Shown one piece after another: positions 61,901-64,000 of a stretch of DNA of 64,000 nt. Source of the DNA: Trichoplax sp. H2. Taxonomy: Eukaryota > Placozoa > Uniplacotomia > Trichoplacea. Location of the stretch: NCBI GenBank assembly GCA_003344405.1, contig NOWV01000125.1, positions 161,901 to 225,900 on the forward strand, read 5' to 3'. The notes under the pieces were generated by a model. That model was not told where the DNA came from and ran no database searches. It worked only from the letters and a program-made list of their open reading frames with translations. A program made the position numbers and the translations under genes. Each line of letters opens with the position of its first letter. Within the stretch, counting starts at the first letter, position 1.

Positions 61901-64000
61901 TTATATAATTTTAAAAAATACGAATTATATTTTGGCTAGTAGAACATCATTAACACTAATATCAAAACTGCTTGCTTAATATAATAACACTGATTACAAA
62001 TTGTAATAAATAGGGCGTAAGAAATTACAAATACCTTCCAATTTATTTTGATAGTATTGTTATTTGTTAAAGTAACAGTTGTTATGCTTGGACTTGTGGA
62101 AGGCGCTTTATAAGGTGAATAATCAGATATTAAATTAAATTAATCGAGATATCATCAGCTAAATACAGTTTTTAATCAACGTATTTAGTAGTTTAGGTGG
62201 AATTACTTGCTCAATATGATATCGCATACGAGAGTGCTATCACTTTTAGTCATTTTAACTATCATAGCTTGATTGCATAGCCCTTCTTTATATACTTAAT
62301 ATTTATTGTAATATACACTACCGATCGATCTCTATACTTTAGACTTATAGTACACTTTATAAATCTTTAGAGTCAAAAGAAATCAGCTTCACAAGTTTAG
62401 CAAGCCATGCGACCATCTAAAACCGTTATTCACCGATTAAATGCATATCACGTATTCGTCTGATTTACATGAATTTACTAGTAATTTTTATATAGTACTA
62501 TATCCACAGAGAAATCTAGATGGATGATATTTATAATCAATTCCAAGTACTGTATATCAAATATAATAATTAGTATACATTTAGATATTATATGTTAATA
62601 TTAAGATTAAAGCTAATGTAGGCAAGCTCATATCCAGTTTCTGTATAAAAGGCTTCATTTACATGTAAAAATGGCCAGGTGTAGTAATTTATAATAAAAT
62701 AAAATCCAAGTGATAAATATTAATTTTATACATGCACGCGTATATCCTAGGAATACACTTGTAGGAAAATAGGATCTATAGTGAGATCCTAGTAATCATA
62801 AGTAAGATGACAGTGCTAGAGCTTGAGTGAACTAGTGATACCTGGGATTACTTTAGGCGTTAAGATAGTCGGGTGCTATTAATAGGTGATTCTAGAGATG
62901 ATAGCAGTAATCTTAACTGAGACTACAGGGCACCTCGGTAAGCGGTATCTGCATGTCTCAGTAACTCGTATAAGATTGTTTCAGAATGAGGGATGACAAT
63001 CATACTTAGTTAACGAGTTTGCATCTGTAGAAGCCATACTAAGTACTGGGTTGTATAAAGGAAACTATAGATTAAGTTAAGTTAGCTTATTAGTTGAATT
63101 GTCTGGAGAGAATGATTTGGCAAACAAGCTTGCCAACGTGTTGCATAGAAGGATATAAAAGGCTGGTTCCTTCCGAGAGAAGTTCAGTCGATAACCTGAG
63201 AGCTAGCTGTATGTAGTTGCGTGTTGTAACGTTTTATTACTGTACCATTTAGCAATACGAGTATTTATAAGTAATAAAACTATTTCTAACCGGTAAATTA
63301 ATTATCAGACTAATCATTGGGGGACAAGTTTACAGCGGGCTAAAGGTAGCACTTTATTACAACATTTTATAATGAAGATTACGGCAAATATGTATTTAAG
63401 AATTACACTCATAATACGCTTACCTGCTTCATCTGTTACTACTGTAACAGTAATACTAGGTCCAAATCCTGCTACAGTGCCAGCTTTGATGGTAAGACTG
63501 TAATTAGTATAAGCCTTCAAATTATTAATCGTGTACGTTAAGGTACTGCCAGAAGCCGATGCCGACATTGTAACATTCGAGCCAGTAATCTTATAATCAA
63601 TTTCATATGCTGTAATTACTCCATTTCGATCTGAAATTACAGGTGGCTGCCATGACAGTTTAATACCGGTCGATGATAATACTGTTGCAATGGTATTGAT
63701 TGGCGTCGATGACGGAGCTATACATATAAAAAAGTTATTCGGTTAACAGAAATAAGTATGTTACACGAAAAACAAATTATATCGTATTTAATCATTCAAA
63801 TAAATCCAATTCTATATCTGACATAAACGTAAACATAGATGCAAGTATAAATACGTAGTTAAGGATTTCAGTTATATATATTTAAGAATTACACTCATAA
63901 TACGCTTACCTGCTTCATCTGTTACTGCTGTAACAGTAATACTAGGTCCAAATCCTGCTACAGTGCCAGCTTTGATGGTAAGACTGTAATTAGTAAAGCC
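52974..64000 (-). CDS. Adhesion GPCR with FN3, Ig, HRM, GAIN/GPS and 7TM; 5' end missing
   Basis: Large cell-surface receptor of the adhesion class; these self-cleave at the GPS and signal through a tethered agonist and G proteins. Ligand unknown. The ectodomain begins outside the window; inside it come at least four fibronectin III repeats, one Ig domain, the hormone-receptor motif (HRM), the GAIN domain with GPS, and seven helices. Splice phases match at every junction I could place, from 64000 down to the TM7 exon 53905-53946. The cytoplasmic tail is less sure: exon 53183-53305 (NSHDNEHMDDNGHDSIRSNS) and a last exon about 52974-53078 ending in TAA fit in phase, but acceptor quality is poor, and an alternative exon near 53550-53620 exists. 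The FN3 plus Ig architecture upstream of HRM/GAIN differs from most vertebrate adhesion receptors; no orthologue is named. Confidence 0.92.
53905..56812 (-). other. Seven-transmembrane part of the adhesion GPCR
   Basis: Exons: 56709-56812 (TM1, LHVITYVGCGIAIL), 56138-56240 (TM2, INLFLSVMISHILV), 55909-56024 (TM3, LCVAISVALHLS ... FSWQLVEQIY), 55560-55673 (TM4, LLYYLVLPGLLAILT), 55398-55464 (ECL2 Cys and TM5, CWLSTSPPIFLAYVIPIG), 54559-54662 (end of TM5 and loop 3), 54147-54309 (TM6 and start of TM7, LLLPVFGIGWITF), 53905-53946 (TM7, GILIFVFYC). The TM3 Cys and ECL2 CW pair, the FSWQLVE of TM3 and the GxxIFxFxC of TM7 are class-typical. Confidence 0.92.
54887..55072 (-). pseudogene. Orphan exon-like ORF in the TM5-loop 3 intron
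   Basis: Between exons 55398-55464 and 54559-54662, a stop-free stretch follows a good acceptor (TTTTTAG) and encodes 61 residues: DQCLEEGALLVSVYKSK, VQIKNLPRFNCGQVTVVSSN, GTVAGVLLAEWPDNEP, ending in TAG. The pattern hydrophobic-x-NLP-x-F ... G-x-V-x-V-V-S-S-N resembles the second half of an FN3 domain. The flanking receptor exons join in phase without it. Perhaps an alternative terminal exon that would truncate the receptor after TM5, or an exon remnant. Confidence 0.45.
56957..59946 (-). other. GAIN domain and GPS autoproteolysis motif
   Basis: Exons: 59794-59946, 59160-59228, 58894-59008, 58505-58642, 58261-58294, 57905-58016, 57548-57609, 56957-57077. Helical part: INKLDNAISLTSGLKGADMK and LLAKINQVSNTV; beta part: VISLAKELFQ and VINSKVFSISLQPKPPTPLP. 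GPS cysteines and tryptophans: SQCTYWDC, then CKWSSAGC and TVCYCNHMTTFASLL. The cleavage tripeptide is His-Met-Thr where His-Leu-Thr or His-Leu-Ser is usual. Five Ser/Thr-rich residues blocks precede the beta part. Confidence 0.9.
62740..63300 (+). mobile_element. LTR-like insertion in an FN3 intron
   Basis: The block has higher GC than the intron around it, a TATA-type box (TATAAAA, 63154-63160), then about 113 bases to a poly-A signal AATAAA (63273-63278), and shortly after (about 63318) TTGGGGGACAAG, which resembles a primer-binding region. This is the order U3-R-U5 of a retrotransposon long terminal repeat. No clean TG...CA ends or target duplication could be fixed, and no coding part is present, so at most a solo or eroded LTR. 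Confidence 0.35.
63385..64000. repeat. Tandem duplication of FN3 exon with flanking intron
   Basis: About 63385-63517 and 63879-64000 are almost identical, including about 25 bases of intron (TTTAAGAATTACACTCATAA) past the donor. The encoded FN3 ends differ by one residue (TVVTDEA against TAVTDEA). The second copy runs out of the window. Confidence 0.9.

Larger units (their letters stand above)
60121..64000 (-). other. Adhesion GPCR ectodomain: FN3 repeats, Ig, HRM
   Basis: Exons: 63910 to beyond 64000 (FN3, partial), 63424-63717 (whole FN3, 98 codons), 62035-62105 plus 61588-61834 (one FN3 split by an intron), 61171-61485 (FN3), 60728-61003 (Ig), 60503-60688 and 60121-60227 (HRM). Most FN3 and Ig exons are phase 1-1, the classic shuffling phase. 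FN3 marks: KLSWQPPVISDRNGVITAYE, YTNYSLTIKAGTVAGFGPS. Ig marks: ITLRCEGYGEPVPTIEWLKN and DSGTYRCNIS. HRM marks: IRWPKTFSGQIATAFCPPP then GTASRICNSF and NTANCLSP. Confidence 0.92.

Noticed and set aside
1-64000. CRISPR arrays, bacterial operons, rRNA genes
   Set aside because: None present; spliced eukaryotic genes throughout and no regular short spacer-repeat arrays.

Overview
The window reads as animal nuclear DNA. It is AT-rich, the genes are split by many short GT-AG introns of roughly 60 to 1,750 bases, and the products are eukaryotic: beta-COP, an ORP1L-type oxysterol-binding protein, two TSPO proteins, a kappaB-Ras GTPase, rhodopsin-class receptors and an adhesion GPCR with a GPS motif. 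Adhesion GPCRs and kappaB-Ras point to Metazoa. The compact introns, AT bias and intron-rich early-animal gene structure would fit a placozoan (Trichoplax/Hoilungia-like); that assignment is inference and another early-branching animal is possible.

Layout. 1-2.4 kb: 3' half of COPB1 (+), convergent with a complete 31-exon OSBPL1A/ORP1L gene (-, 3.7-15.1 kb) in which all splice phases agree and give a product of about 994 residues. 17.9-23.9 kb: two divergently arranged TSPO genes (- and +) separated by a higher-GC spacer full of GTAC palindromes and a short tandem repeat. 26.4-36.3 kb: two related class A GPCRs (+), one with a single intron and one intronless, with a frameshifted histone H2B-like sequence and a gene-poor stretch between them. 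36.9-41 kb: an assembly gap flanked by near-identical blocks, best read as two haplotypes placed end to end and differing by a 1.88-kb segment, next to a decayed fibrinogen-like gene (-). 42.7-46.8 kb: a five-exon kappaB-Ras (NKIRAS) gene (-). 46.8-53 kb: no gene recognised; a second gap with haplotype-type duplication, a degenerate tandem copy, a pair of 0.8-kb direct repeats, and an element related in inverted orientation to the 38-kb segment, with a hairpin showing paired base changes. 53.0-64.0 kb: most of an adhesion GPCR (-) with fibronectin III repeats, an Ig domain, an HRM domain, GAIN/GPS and 7TM; its 5' end lies beyond the window.

No operon-like or functional clustering is evident. 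COPB1, OSBPL1A and TSPO all concern membrane traffic or sterol handling, but their adjacency is not evidence of a joint pathway. The less ordinary content is the structural variation and repeats at 37-52 kb and the palindrome-rich spacer between the TSPO genes.
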